Source of the DNA: Pleurotus djamor
Lineage: Eukaryota; Basidiomycota; Agaricomycetes; Agaricales; Pleurotaceae
Reading direction: 5' to 3'
DNA: 64,000 bases
Assembly (NCBI GenBank): GCA_029747585.1
Contig: JAPEVF010000109.1
Span: forward strand, 43,901 to 107,900
The translations under genes and the position numbers were made by a program. A model generated the notes under the pieces. That model saw only the letters and a list, made by a program, of their open reading frames with translations, had not been told where the DNA came from and made no database searches. Within the stretch, counting starts at the first letter, position 1, and each line of letters opens with the position of its first letter. This document shows positions 33,425 through 45,568 of the stretch, in pieces.

Positions 33425-34298
33425 ATGTCTTCAACTACTCGAACCGCAAGCATCTCTCGAAAAACCAATGAAACGCAGATTGAGGTCACCTTGGACCTGG
33501 ACGGCCAGTCCCCTCAGAAAGTCCAAACTATAGATGTTTCCACAGGCATCGGCTTTCTAGACCATGTAAGTACTAGACCACCACCATCATACGTTCCCTA
33601 TATAACTCATCGAATATCTGGACCATTCGATTGGCTGGCTCCAGATGTACACCGCTCTAGCAAAACACGGTGGAATGTCCTTGACCATGAAGTGCAAAGG
33701 CGATTTATGGATAGACGATCATCACACAGCAGATAAGTATCTCATCCACGCAGTTTCTATGAGCATAAGTAACTAAATGAATCTTTACACAGGACAGCGC
33801 TATAGCTCTTGGTACAGCGTTTAAACAAGCCTTGGGAGAAGTCCGAGGGATTCGACGATACGGCACTGGATTCGCGCCGTTAGATGAGGTTCTTAATCCC
33901 CCTTCTCCCATTGTTAACATAACACACGAACTAACTACAGTCTTCCTTATTTCACAGGCCCTCTCTCGCGCAGTGATCGACATTTGTTCACGCCCCTACT
34001 GCGTGACCGACCTCTCTCTAAAACGCGAAAAAATTGGCGATCTATCTACCGAAATGATTCCCCACATATTCTACTCCTTCGCCATAGCGGCAGGTGTAAC
34101 ACTACACGTCGATGTCATCCGAGGGGAGAACGATCATCACAAGTAACTCCCTTCTCCTCACATCTTTGTGTTGGAGAGCTGATAGGTGTTTCTTGATCAA
34201 GGTCGGAATCCGCGTTCAAAGCTCTTGCACTTGCTATTCGACAGGCTATCGAGCGAACGGGCGGAGACGATGTACCAAGTACAAAAGGGGTTCTCTGA
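33425..34298 (+). CDS. HIS3: Imidazoleglycerol-phosphate dehydratase
   Basis: Sixth step of histidine synthesis. Exons 33425-33565, 33645-33732, 33791-33888, 33958-34142, 34202-34298; 609 nt, 202 residues, the usual length for the single-domain fungal enzyme. Manganese-site motifs: GFLDH, then DDHHTAED, formed only if the intron 33733-33790 is taken as AT..AC (exon 2 ends GCAG, exon 3 begins AGGACAGC). The second half has [20 protein letters not shown] and the second metal motif in [16 protein letters not shown]. With ordinary GT..AG sites the frame breaks or the invariant Glu is lost. Otherwise the gene is complete. Confidence 0.93.
33733..33790 (+). other. Probable AT-AC intron of HIS3
   Basis: 58-nt intron beginning ATAAGT and ending TTTACAC, with a branch-like AACTAAAT about 20 nt from the 3' end. 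The start matches the U2-type AT-AC class rather than the U12 donor ATATCC. Removing it yields HHTAED, and all five exons then sum to an exact multiple of three. Confidence 0.75.
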
Positions 34299-34877
34299 TC
34301 GACCTTCTCTCTTAGCTGTGTACTCTCAAGAGCGGGCAATTACCCAGTGCGTTGTTAGTCACCAAGTCCAAGCCATGCCTCAGTACTACTTCCATGCTCT
34401 ATATGAGGAACCCAAATATATAAATCGGCGATGAAACCGCAAGAAACACATGGGGGCATATGAGACTACAGATAAATAGGTAGATACTAGAACCAAGAAC
34501 TCGTGAGCAAACCAGGGAGCAGAGACTGGTAAATACGGATGTAGGTAGTTAAAAGGAACGGTAAGAAACAGCGATATCATACAGACGATTGTAATGTATA
34601 TATACGTGACATGCAACTGGTGTTTGCACGCGGCCAAGCATCTTGTAAGGAAGCGTCAAAAATACCAAGGAAAGGTGAGCGAGAGATATGTAAAAGATAC
34701 AGTTCAAGAGCTAGATAACATGGGAGAAGGGGGGAAAGAGGGGGTATAGATTTCGAGGACGGTAAGGTAAGAAACACGGTCAACCGGGTGTTAATGTATA
34801 TAGTCATGGGGGATCGGTAACGACAGACGTTGATGAAGCAGCGAGAAGCTCTTGACGGATGGTTCTAGTCCAATCGT
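34299..34877. other. Intergenic between convergent HIS3 and the Ser/Pro-rich gene
   Basis: 3' flanks of two genes. Purine-rich patches near 34720-34740. No coding frame supported. Confidence 0.55.
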
Positions 34878-35762
34878 CTATACAGACGAAGCAGCGACGC
34901 TGGCAAAGGCTAAAACCTCATCCGGGGTCGGCAGCGGCAACGGCACACTGGATGGAGATAAGGGGGTGTGAATAAGCTGGTGATGATGATGATCTTGTTG
35001 CACCGTGTGCCAAAGCGATGCTGGAGGAGGGGTAGTCGTAGATGTGTCAGCTAAGATGGCAGGTGCTGGTAGGATGGCACGGGGAGGGGTCGAGGGGGTC
35101 GAGGGGGTCGATGACAACGATAAAGCTGGGGAAGCGGGGGTAACAGAGGGGGACAAAAAGGCGGGGATTTCGTAGGAAGGATGTCGTTGGAATGGGTTTC
35201 GTGTGTTCGTACGTGAGATCGGTGAGGCTACATCGTCTTGTCAGTTCATCGGGCAGCAGGGTAGAAATGCAGATTACTCACACAACACGGCGGACCTTAT
35301 GAACTGATTATTGCCAAGGAGCGGATCGTCCGCGATAAGGATATTGGACTCTGCCGAGGGGGTTCGAGGGGCATTGTACACAAAATTCTCGAGCGATGGG
35401 GATTTGGGGGAATGAGAAGACATGGTGAGCGAGCGTTTGTAGTTGACATTGAAGGAAAGCTGGGCCGGGGGTCGTCGGCCGTTGCTGAAGATGTTGGGCG
35501 ACGCAGCAGATGGCCTCAGAATCGACAGAAACTCCTCCAGCGCTGCAGAGGAGTCCCCCACGCTCGGATGAGAGAGCAACGGGGACGTCGATGCGGAAGG
35601 TTGCTCCACCGAGGGAGTCCTGGCCGGTGCAACAGTCGGTTCCGCTTGGTCTACCACTCTTCTAGAGTGAAGCAGCCAAGCAGACGGCGCCGTAGACAGA
35701 CGAACTGGTCGGGGGGCGACGAGGACGGGGACTTGCATTTGACTTTCCATTTGGGCGAACAT
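34878..35762 (-). CDS. Ser/Pro-rich hypothetical protein
   Basis: Minus strand. Exon 1 from an ATG at 35762 (or the ATG at 35750) runs to about 35277, then an intron with donor GTGAGT and acceptor TGTAG, then an exon to TAG at 34878-34880. The protein is largely disordered: Ser, Pro, Thr and Ala dominate, with STPSTPSTPPRA encoded by a short GGGGTC repeat and a His run (DHHHHQ). Short segments such as SFNVNYKRSLTMSSHSPKSP and RTNTRNPFQRHPSYEIPAF may be conserved or phosphorylated. I recognise no domain; it may be a fungus-specific regulator. Confidence 0.5.
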
Positions 35763-37959
35763 CGGGATAGGAACAAGAAAGGAACAAGAAGAAAACAAAT
35801 AATCGTGACTTGACAAGGAATAGTGACGTGGTGACGTGCGTGACTCCCTCCTATCTACTCACAGGGGGCTCGAGAACTTCGCGCTTGATCAGTCTTGATC
35901 ACCGGAAGTGAACATGAAGGTAGCTGGACTCCCCGTACGCTTCTAGACTTCTAGTTCTTTCGTTATGTTTCCACTTAGCTAACCCCCTTCTCCCTATTTC
36001 AACTTAGCATCAGAGCGGCCGAGGACACGGTTCTGGGTGTATCAACCCAGCGAGATGGTATGCTCATGACGAAGCTGCGAGGATGACCATACATGGATAT
36101 AAACCCAGTCTTCTTCCAACTTTCTGGTAAAGTGAATTTGGGTCATAAAGTATACGTACTCACGCCGATCGCATCTCAATGCCTCCTGGAAGACAAGGCT
36201 ATATTCAATGCATAGGTCGCTCGCAATAAAACATGATGTAGATACTTACGACTTTTACGGCATCCACCGTACCTCTGAGGTATCAAGAAGTAAGATTCTT
36301 CAGCTTCCGTGAAAAATGAGAACGGCTCCCATCAACTCCCGACGAAACATGGCACCCAAGGACCAACAACATTCACACAAGTTGGNTTCTTTNNGNCATG
36401 GCTACCGAAAATNNGTAGCCTCCACGGCGGCTGAAATAGGTTATGATAGNAAAGCATAGCGTAGTAGATCTNGATAACTCGGCGATCACAGAGAAAAACT
36501 GTGNTGCAGNAAGTGTCAGACGGAGACTAGCTCGACCGACCGAAGACNCACTTTCCCCTTAGNATTCAGNAGATGATCACTGACTGGACGAGCTGTCATT
36601 ATCAGGCGCGATATACGCTAGACCGCCGCACGGGAATATTAAAAGCAGATAACACGACAAAGTGCAAACGGATGAGATCATCATCTCGGTGAATGATATA
36701 TACCGTNCGTGCAGGGGTAGGTTCCCGGTATCTATNNNNNNNNNNNNNNNNNNNNNNNNNNNNNNNNNNNNNNNNNNNNNNNNNNNNNNNNNNNNNNNNN
36801 NNNNNNNNNNNNNNNNNNNNNNNNNNNNNNNNNNNNNNNNNNNNNNNNNNNNNNNNNNNNNACCGGAACCCNNTCCTACCCANATAGACCATCGGATTAT
36901 GCCGTTAGGCTTCTCGGATGACACCAGAGGCCCTCTGATCTCTCACATGAAGCTACCGAAAANGCAGGTAGTGCAAGCGTTGAACGTAGAATGTGACGAT
37001 ACCATGGCCTCTTGTTATNNNNGTTGCTCAACACAACGGGCTCCCGACATTAGCTTTGCATTAACGTGCCTTNGATACATTGACCATCAANGGTAACTTT
37101 ACTTAGTACTCGACGCTCGTTTACGACTGACACACANACCATGAGGGCACCTTGAAGCGTACCATAGAGGACTTCCATTGAGGAAGGAAGNGCGACGAGG
37201 GGNAGCATTNTCATTGCTACGTGATGACCATGTACTCGCACGAACGATGTACGATGNACNTTTGAATACCTGAAGCCCAGTGGTACTTGAGTGGTACTAG
37301 TTGTCACGGCTGGGCTCTGTACGCGTGTCCCTGCCCTCGCNTTTTCGGGTGGCCCTCTTGAATCGTCATCGCTTGCTCTNNGTCCGGCGTGGTGGCGGGG
37401 AACTAGGAGAGCTCGTTGCTTTCTCATGGTCTCTCAGCTTGACTCTCAGCTTGACTCCCGCCCAAAGTGTATCCTNCCCAGAGGGGGACGTAGGAGTAGG
37501 ACTGATTCTGACCGCTGTGAATCTGGGAGAGATGCCAAAGAGGTTATTGGACGAAGTAACTTTATTCTTTGCTCTGCAAAACCCCTATAGACCGAGTGTG
37601 TTATTCGTTTTCANTCTCTTGGGCCGTTGAAGCTACGTATTTCAGTCCTGGNACCCCCAATTGTAGATGGTAAGATGGTAAGGCTGGGAGGTGGTTTCAC
37701 TTTTTACTTCGAATTCTCTCCTTCTCTTCCTTTCCATTCAGTGTCAGGCTTTTAATACCGTACTTATATGGTACCCCATTACTCGTATTATCCTAATGAA
37801 TTTTTCGTTCTTTGTGTGGCTGCCTGCAAACTCNNNTNCTNNNNGCANGGAGAGCTAGACTCCTAACTCCTTGATTGGCTTTCAGGGATGAGCGCTTGTA
37901 CAGTTAGACGCCCTGACACCCAGGCTTTCCCCTCAACTCATCCACAACCCATCCACAAA
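35763..37959. other. 2.2 kb without a supported gene; poor-quality sequence
   Basis: Many single Ns from 36386 onward and a 126-N gap at 36736-36861. Frames across the gap are artefacts. A short direct duplication lies at 37428-37456 (CTCAGCTTGACT twice). The last 100 bases lead into SYF1. No gene can be called. Confidence 0.6.
36736..36861. other. Assembly gap (126 N)
   Basis: Continuous run of N, flanked by sequence with scattered Ns, so the join and its size are uncertain. Confidence 0.99.
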
Positions 37960-40900
37960 ATGCCTTCGGTCGCGGAGAAATCGACCTCAATCGCGTCTCT
38001 TCAAGCACTCTTCCCGCTNACATACCCAACTCCAAACCCAATAACACACCCCGACCTCATTTCTGTCAAGGACTTGCACAGAGAGGAAGATCTCTTGCGG
38101 AATCCGACATCTTTCAGAACATGGTGGTCTGTCATTCACGCCGTACGAGAAGAGTTCAGCACACAACAGAAGCTAGAGAGGTCCTCTGAAACACCTTCTG
38201 CGGTCGCTTTGCTCTTGGGACCTCTTGCTACTCCTCTAGCTCGTGCCTCGCTTCAACGGTTGACATACCTCTACGAAGCAGCTCTGGTAAACTTCGCTGG
38301 TTCATTCAAGCTGTGGAAGTCATACCTGCAGCTACGCATGTCCTTCGTGCTCGGAAAGCCTGTGATTAAGAAACGCGCGGGGGGAAAGAAAAAGTTCCCC
38401 GAGATGAAGGATGCTTTGGAGGACGAGAAAGATGACTTGGAGGAATGGGAAGGTGGACTGGATGGAATCATTGGTTGGGAGGAGTGGAAGTCGCTAATAT
38501 CGACGTTTGAACGCGCTTTGATGTGGATTCCGCAGGTGCGTTGACTGTACAACGTTCGTAATGAACTTGTTTCTAATTGCAATCCCACAGCTACCGCGAC
38601 TATGGCTGATGTACCTTTCAATATTCAACCACCCAAAGTGCCCCCCTCAACTATCACACACTCATGCGCGTCGGACATACGACAGAGCTCTTCGTACCCT
38701 CGCCCCCTCGCTGCACTCGCGTATCTGGGTTCGCTACCTTCTTTGGGCCGAAAGCAAGGGCGGCGCAACCACCGTGGCCATCTACCGTCGATATCTCGCC
38801 ATTGATCCCTCAATAACCGAACGATTCACCAACATTCTCCTCAATCCAATCAGCTCGACACCACGGCCGCTGGAAGCAGCTAAACTGCTCTTGTCATTAG
38901 CCCGGAAGGCCGCACGAGGGGAATACACCAGTCCCGAAGGCAAAAGTCCTTACCAACTGCTGGGGGACTTTATCGACGTCGTTGAAAAGTTCTCGGACGA
39001 TGTGGGTCTGGACGTGGATGAAACGAAAGAGTCCAATGATGTTATTGAAAAAGCTGAGCGGGATGCCGAGGCTGAAGCTTCTGCGAGCGCTGAGCCCGTG
39101 TCTAAGGACGGCAAATTGATGCGACTCGCCGGTCCTGCTATCCCTGTCACCAGTGACGGGAAGCCTGGATCACCATACGACGAGGACGAGGACCCATTGA
39201 GTTCGAGGAAGCTTAACATCGAACGAATTATCTTGAAAGACGGGCTCGAAGTGTACAAGGATCAAGCAGGTCGCCTGTGGACTGGCCTGGCTACGTATTG
39301 GATTAAACGGGCCGAGTTCGATCGCGCCAAGGAGACCTTTGAAAGTGGCCTCAAAAGCGTACTGACTATCAGAGACTTCACACAGATATTTGAAGCCTAC
39401 TCAGAGTTCTGCGAATCGTTGATGACGGCGATGATGGAGAGCTTGGAGGATGAAGAGGATGAGGAGGAAGCCGCTGATACACAACGCGAGTTGGATGTAA
39501 AGATGAAGGAGTTTGAGGACTTGATGGATCGACGACCGTTCTTAGTGAACGATGTTTTACTGAGAAGGAATCCCAACGATGTTCAAGAATGGGAGAAACG
39601 AGTCGCTCTCTGGGGTGAAGATGATGAAAAGGTCAGTTTGCCTTCCCTATGTTTCTGGAATTATCACGCTAACTAATACATGCTAGGTGGCCGAGACATA
39701 CACGAGGGCCTTGGAAACGGTGAATGCTCGAAAGGCAACGGCCAACTTCCATCATTTGTACATCAACTTCGCCCGCTTCTACGAAGACGGTGGTGTCACC
39801 AAAAGTGCGGAATCTGACCTAGACAGTGCCCGCAAAATTCTAGAAAAGGCCACCAAGGTCAATTTCAAAACGGTTGAAGACCTTGCGGAGGTTTGGTGTG
39901 AATGGTCGGAGATGGAGCTTCGACAGGAGTACGTACTCGCTTTCTATGGATAGATTCCTTTTGCTCAACTTGGTCTAGGAATTATGACGAAGCCATTCGT
40001 GTCATGCAACGTGCCACTGCTGTGCCGAAGAACACCAAGATTAACTACCACGACCATGTATGTCCTGTTTACCCAAGTTTTGCCCACCTACTCACCGTTT
40101 GTTTCAGTCGCTCCCCGTTCAAGCACGGTTGTTCAAGTCTCTCAAGCTATGGTCGTTCTATGTTGACCTCGAGGAATCGATCGGGACTGTGGAGACCACC
40201 AAGTCGGTGTATGACAAGATCCTCGAGCTACGAATAGCCAATGCTCAAATCATCGTTAATTACGCCGCTTTCTTGGAGGAGAATAATTACTTCGAAGAAA
40301 GCTTCAAGGTGGGCGTTATTCGGCTCACCCTTTTACGGGACTCGTGTATTTACCCTTTCCTGTCCTTAGGTTTATGAACGGGGTGTCGAATTGTTTACGT
40401 TCCCTGTATCCTTCGAGCTCTGGAATATCTACCTCGCTAAGTTCGTCAAACGATATGTGGGTGTATTACGAGGATATCGCCCAATGCTTGGTTAACTCAC
40501 TTTCCCCCAGGGTGGCTCGAAACTCGAACGTGCTCGGGACCTCTTCGAACAAGCTCTTGAGAAATGCCCTGCGAAGAACTGCAAACCGTTGTTCCTGATG
40601 TACTCGAAGCTTGAAGAAGATCACGGTCTTGCGAAACGCTCAATGTCCATTCTAGAACGAGCGACACAAGTGGTTGTCGATGAGGACAAATTCGAGGTAT
40701 TAGTTTCACCATTGACATTAGTATTATGCATGCTCATCCACTTTCCAAGATGTTCTCCATCTACATTGCCAAGGCCACGGCCAACTATGGGCTGCCAGCA
40801 ACTCGTCCTATCTATGAACGTGCTCTCGAAGGCTCGTTGAATTCATCTCCCTACCTTCGTCATCTGACGGTTACCTATCACTAGTTCTCCCTGACAGGCA

Positions 40901-41363
40901 GACAGCGGAAATGTGTCTCAGGTTCGCTGGCCTCGAACGCAAACTGGGCGAAATCGATCGCGCCCGTGCCATTTATGCTCACGCCTCTCAATTCTGCGAC
41001 CCGCGCACTAACCCCAAGTTCTGGTCGGAATGGAACAACTTTGAAATCGAGACTGGGTCGGAAGATACGTTCAGGGAGATGTTGCGTATCAAACGTAGTG
41101 TGCAGGCACAGTTCAACACGGAGGCCAGTTATCTTGCCGCACAGACCATGGCAGCTAGGGAAGGAGCGGCTAATGGTGATGTCGACGACGATGACGCAGA
41201 TCAGGACGCCATGGCTGCGGCGGAGAAGCAAGCTGCAGGCGGACCTGCCTTCGTTGCAGCGAAGAAGACTGCTCTACCACCTCCAGAAAGCGATGCTCAA
41301 TCAACATCTGCTCCACAGATCGCGAACGCGGACGAAATCCAGATATCGGACGATGAAGATTAG
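37960..41363 (+). CDS. SYF1: SYF1/XAB2 pre-mRNA splicing factor, HAT repeats
   Basis: Core member of the Prp19/NTC complex of the spliceosome. Exons 37960-38535, 38591-39631, 39687-39928, 39979-40057, 40108-40308, 40370-40456, 40511-40696, 40750-40831, 40885-41363; 2973 nt, 990 residues. Repeated HAT units (for example [37 protein letters not shown]) run almost the whole length. The region [20 protein letters not shown] and [19 protein letters not shown] matches human XAB2 closely. An acidic insertion near residues 480-500 and an acidic tail are present. One N falls in codon 20 region (38019) without affecting frame. Intron 8 appears to be GC-AG. Confidence 0.95.
40832..40884 (+). other. Probable GC-AG intron 8 of SYF1 with weak donor
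   Basis: Exon 8 ends CTCGAAG; the intron would begin GCTCGT and end CACTAG. The join reads [15 protein letters not shown], the same spacing as XAB2. An alternative GT donor four bases later with a later acceptor keeps frame but deletes the conserved VLPDR. Confidence 0.6.
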
Positions 41364-41510
41364 TATTAGTGTACCCTTATCTTTATGTACATATGTTGGG
41401 TGTGGGAGTTCATCTGAATGCACGCTCCACTTCGCTTAGAGCGAGCCATTTTCCCAAGGCACCCTGATTTTTCACTTTCCACATTCTTTCTATCCCACTG
41501 AGTTCTCCCA

Positions 41511-42772
41511 ATGCTTGCCATCGTCTCTTCTGGCATTGTGGTCGTGTTTGGTCTCCTGCTATGGGTCTCCTATAGTAACAGGGGTAAATGGATTCCACCT
41601 TTTCGCAAACGGGCTCCCGATTTTTTCAAGCTTTCTGGGGTATCCCCACCCAGTCCACTCAGGCAATTCAACATCGATAATGCGAAGCCTAGACCTTACA
41701 GGCCCTTTCGCTGGCAATATCATCAAACCATGGGTATATTTCCCCTTGACACTACCCCTTTCAGGCTAACTTGTTCTCACAGCGCTCAAGAAGTTCGAAC
41801 CTGATTGGTGGCTTGAACTTGAATCTACGTACAGGGAACGAGTAGCTCAGCGCACCAAGCTCTACAAGGAGCATGGTGCCAAAGTCTTGCAATGTTTACC
41901 CGGTCATGAGGCCGCTTGCAAGGAGCTCATGCTTATGGTCATCCAATTCCTATGTGCCCGGTATCCGAATCAATTCATATTTGACGAGGATTCGGGACGG
42001 TTTGAAAACAAGATCCTCGATATAATTTGCAATGTCGAAGAGATTGAACCGTTGGTTTTTTTATTGGAACACGTTCCAGAAGACTTCTTGTTGACATCTC
42101 TCGACGAGAAGACCGGGTTCTATTATATGCGTGCTGGGGTTGCTTGCTCTGCTATGGGCTGGAACGTCGCTGAGAAGATCGGAAAGCCTATGCATGAGAT
42201 TCATGGCGCTGTACCGGACTACGACAAAATTAAACGCTCCATCGATAGGTCTGCATCTTGTGGCACTTCTCAGTAGGCATAAACTCACATATTGGTATTA
42301 CAGATTCTTCTCCAAGCTCCCTTGTGACAAGCCTATTCAGCGCGGTTCGTGGGGCTTGGAAGTTGGACAACCCTTGTTCGTCCAGCCAGGGGATCCTAGT
42401 TGGGCAATTCGAGAAATCCAATCGCCTACTCTCCGCGTTGAGGACATCCATCTGCGCGTCGATTGGCAGACTCTTCGCCGTCTCCCCCAGTCGAAGTACA
42501 TCGTGTTTAACTTCAAAGCTCTTTTCACACCCATGACACAATTCCGTCACGAGCCATACATACCGAAGCTAGTGGCCAAAATCGTGAGGGAAGGCAAGAG
42601 GAATATACTCGATTACAAAGGGACTGATCACATCAAGCATAAGGCCTTACCAGCCCTCGATTTGTGGGCTAAAGAGCAGGAGGAGAAAGGATGGGTTCCC
42701 AAGGATTGGCAAGAGAGGACGTTAGATGAAGACCCATTTTTTCCTGGATGGGAGGCAACGGCTTTATCCTAG
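41511..42772 (+). CDS. DUF3445 protein, heme-dependent oxidative N-demethylase-like
   Basis: Exons 41511-41733, 41783-42248, 42304-42772; 1158 nt, 385 residues. It opens with a hydrophobic helix (IVSSGIVVVFGLLLWVSY), so it is probably anchored in a membrane. The body matches the PF11927 family: DWWLELESTYRERVAQR, ARYPNQFIFDED, then GWNVAEKIGKPMHEIHGAVP and LRVDWQTLRRLPQSKYIVFN. The bacterial relative is the alpha subunit of a heme-dependent dimethylamine-type demethylase; the fungal role is not known to me. No partner subunit gene lies beside it. Confidence 0.78.
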
Positions 42773-43613
42773 TTGGCCTAGTTTACCTGCCAGTGGTACC
42801 ACATATTCGTCGTGGATGTGATGTAGCACTAGTGACTAATGCGTTTGGATGGCGACGAGCAGTGATAGATAGATGATCTTCTCGGCGTCCATAAGAGTTT
42901 AGTCTCAACGAACACCTTCTGAGATTACTATGACTACTGCGGGACCCAAGTTAGAGTAGCGCACCAAATGGTCTACCACCTGGAAGCTAATTCGGTTGAG
43001 GAAGCGATTGGCAATAATGATATAGACATATATAGGGATATAACAGATACACGGGGATGGCGAAGCAAGACCCGGACATTCCTCGACGACGAGTCAAAAC
43101 GGGTGGACGCCGGGGTAGGTGAAAGGCTACAGCAACGAACGAGATCGAGCAGATGGGTAACGAGAGCGTGGTCAAAAAGGTCAAGAAAGGATAAATAAGC
43201 AGGCAAGAACGAAGGGGAAGGAGAGAGAAAAGGTATATACATATATATACAAGTTTCTGAAGTATGTGAAGGATCAGATAAGCGGACTGGCGTGTGTGCT
43301 GGCGAGAGTGTGAATGAAAGGAGGATTGGTTCCAAGAAGCTCGAGTAGCAATGCAAGGAAGGATACAGTACGTAAAACGCGAGAAATCGAATTTACGGAG
43401 GGTAGTAGTGATATAATTGAGTGTAAATTGAACCAAACATAGCAGGGAAGGACGTACAAGAGTGTCTGGGGAGAATAAATATAGGTAGCCGAACAGGAGG
43501 AAGGAAACCAGCCAAAAGAGTGACAACGACAAGATGGGAGACGTCTAGGTCCAAAAAGAATAATGCAACTCCGCTGAGCGTAGTGTAAGGAGTTGGCGGG
43601 TTGCTGGGGCATT
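42773..43613. other. Intergenic, 0.8 kb, with a TA-rich microsatellite
   Basis: 3' flanks of the convergent DUF3445 and PKA genes. A short (AT)n tract sits at about 43233-43250. Minus-strand frames here are low-complexity Leu/Ser text and not believable as genes. Confidence 0.55.
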
Positions 43614-45103
43614 TTAGAATTCAAGGAATTGGTAAGCGATGGGGTCGAAACGTTGTTCGAGGGGAGGTGGCGACTCCTCTCGTAGTAGCCCAGGCATCTC
43701 TTCGAGTATTGGAGGTGGAAGATGCACAAAGTTGCGCGTGTCCTCAGCGGAGGATGTAACAGGGATTATGGGAGCCTAAAAGTGATATATGAGAAGCGAG
43801 AAGCCGATGAATTAATTTTTGGCTCTTACAGTGATTTCGCGTCTCTCTAGGGCATCCCAATCTACACCTCTGAACCATGGATGGTCTAGGACATCCTGGG
43901 GACCACCGATGAGATTTCCTAACCGTTTGGAACGATCAGGATGCAAGAACGCTTTGATCAAGTCTTTTGACAGTCTGTCCATCCATCGCGGCCAGTGGAT
44001 GACGCCGGCCAGAATCTTCTCATATATGCCATAAGCCGACTCGTCAAAGAACGGCGGATATCCCACCAGCATCTCATAACAGAGGATGCCGCATGCCCAC
44101 CAATCAGCTGCTTTGCCGTGTCCGTCCGATTGAATGATTTCTGGGGCTAGATACTCAGGCGTGCCACAGAGAGTCCAAGTACGGTCATCAACTATTTTGG
44201 CAAAGCCAAAGTCCGTCAAGCGAAGGTACCCGCGCGAATCCAGAAGCAGGTTTTCGGGTTTCAAGTCGCGGTAAATGATGTTGAACGAATGGAGGTATTT
44301 GAGAGCCAGAATGATGGTAGCGAGGTAGAATCGTGTGACGTCTGGTGTGAAGCGTTGTGCACGACGAAGAAGCGTGAATAGTTCACCTCCAGGGACGTAG
44401 GAAAGTAGCATGTAGATGTTGAGACTGTCTTGGAAGGTGGCGAAGAGGCTGACGACGAATGGATGGTGAACGCGGGATAATATGTAGCGTTCCGCATTGA
44501 CGTGTTCAACTTGACGTAGGCGGACGATCTCTGACTTTCGGAGGACCTTCATGGCGTAAAACCCTGACTGTGGTGATCGGTGACGGACAAGCAAGACTCG
44601 CCCAAAGGTACCGGTGCCTAGTGAGCATGAGTTTGATATTTTTAACCGTTGAAACGAGAGGGGGACTAACCTAAAGTTCCCTTGACCTCAAAATCTGTCA
44701 ATCTGAGCGTCCCAGGCCTTTGCATGCGAACTTTTTCGTCCTCCAGGCAGCGTAGAGGGGGCTGAGGGGCTGGGGCTGGTTCTGTGGGATCAACCGACAT
44801 CTCGCCAAATTCTTGCCATTCATCAACGGTGGACGCGCCCTCGGATGGGGGCGGTGCGAATTCAGACGATGCAGGCAGGTGTTCTGAGCTGTGAATGTGA
44901 GACACTGGCCCATCCATTGCACTGTCGCCATCAACAGGCTGCGCTGAGTCGGAGGGTTGCTTTTCTGTATGATCTGGAGACATTGGCGGTGTCAAGAGGG
45001 AGTGTGAGCCCTGTGTGTGCGAGATATCCATGACGAGCGATGTCCGTATGGGTGCGGACACCGTTGGCGACGATGAGGAGAGGAGAATTGGCGATGAGTC
45101 CAT
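43614..45103 (-). CDS. cAMP-dependent protein kinase (PKA) catalytic subunit
   Basis: Minus-strand exons 45103-44671, 44617-43830, 43775-43614; 1383 nt, 460 residues. The N-terminal 140 residues are disordered and rich in Ser, Pro and acidic residues. The AGC kinase domain has the Gly loop GTGTFGRV (spanning the first intron), catalytic Lys in YAMKVLRK, YRDLKPENLLLD, DFGFAK and activation loop TLCGTPEYLAPE with the phosphorylated Thr. FFDESAYGIYEKIL is typical of PKA. The last exon gives the AGC tail, ending AYQFLEF, a hydrophobic motif like that of PKA. In fungi PKA controls growth, morphogenesis and nutrient response. Complete. Confidence 0.93.
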
Positions 45104-45568
45104 CGGGAAGGGGGAAGGAAGTGGGAAGGAAGAAAAAGGGTTGGCAACGAAACGGAGAAGCTCAGAGTCTCTGTCTCTCTTTTGAGTTTGGCGCACCGCG
45201 CTTCGAGGTGGAAAAAAGGTTGAAATGACAAAGTCCAAGTCCTCAGCCTCATGTAATTGGGTAATCGCAGCACGTGATGTGACCGATGCGGTGTTGAAGG
45301 AAATGGGGCCTGGGCAGTTCGGCCGTCTTACTGCTCTACCACAATTGACATCTCCCCTACACATCAATCGCCCAATGTCACTATTCATCATGCCCATGCG
45401 CCCACATTCCCCATCAATGCAAACGAAATGGATTTATCTTCGTGGGGCACCACAGATGATACCGCAGGACTTCAATCCGAAATCGAGGCCTTGATCTGCG
45501 GTTCATTAGCATGCTCAGTACAAGCGGAGGTAGAGAAGGACATGTGAATGCAATTAACCCAGAAATGT
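45104..45568. other. Short intergenic stretch between two minus-strand genes
   Basis: PKA promoter region and 3' flank of the WD40 gene. No gene seen. Confidence 0.6.

Noticed and set aside
36577..37096. Open frames running across the 126-N gap
   Set aside because: Open only because N codons cannot be stops.
37428..37456. Short direct repeat that might be a target-site duplication
   Set aside because: The copies are adjacent, with no element between them, so simple slippage explains it.
42987..43532. Long minus-strand frame rich in Leu, Ser and Tyr
   Set aside because: Complement of purine-rich 3' flank and a TA repeat; no start context or protein features.
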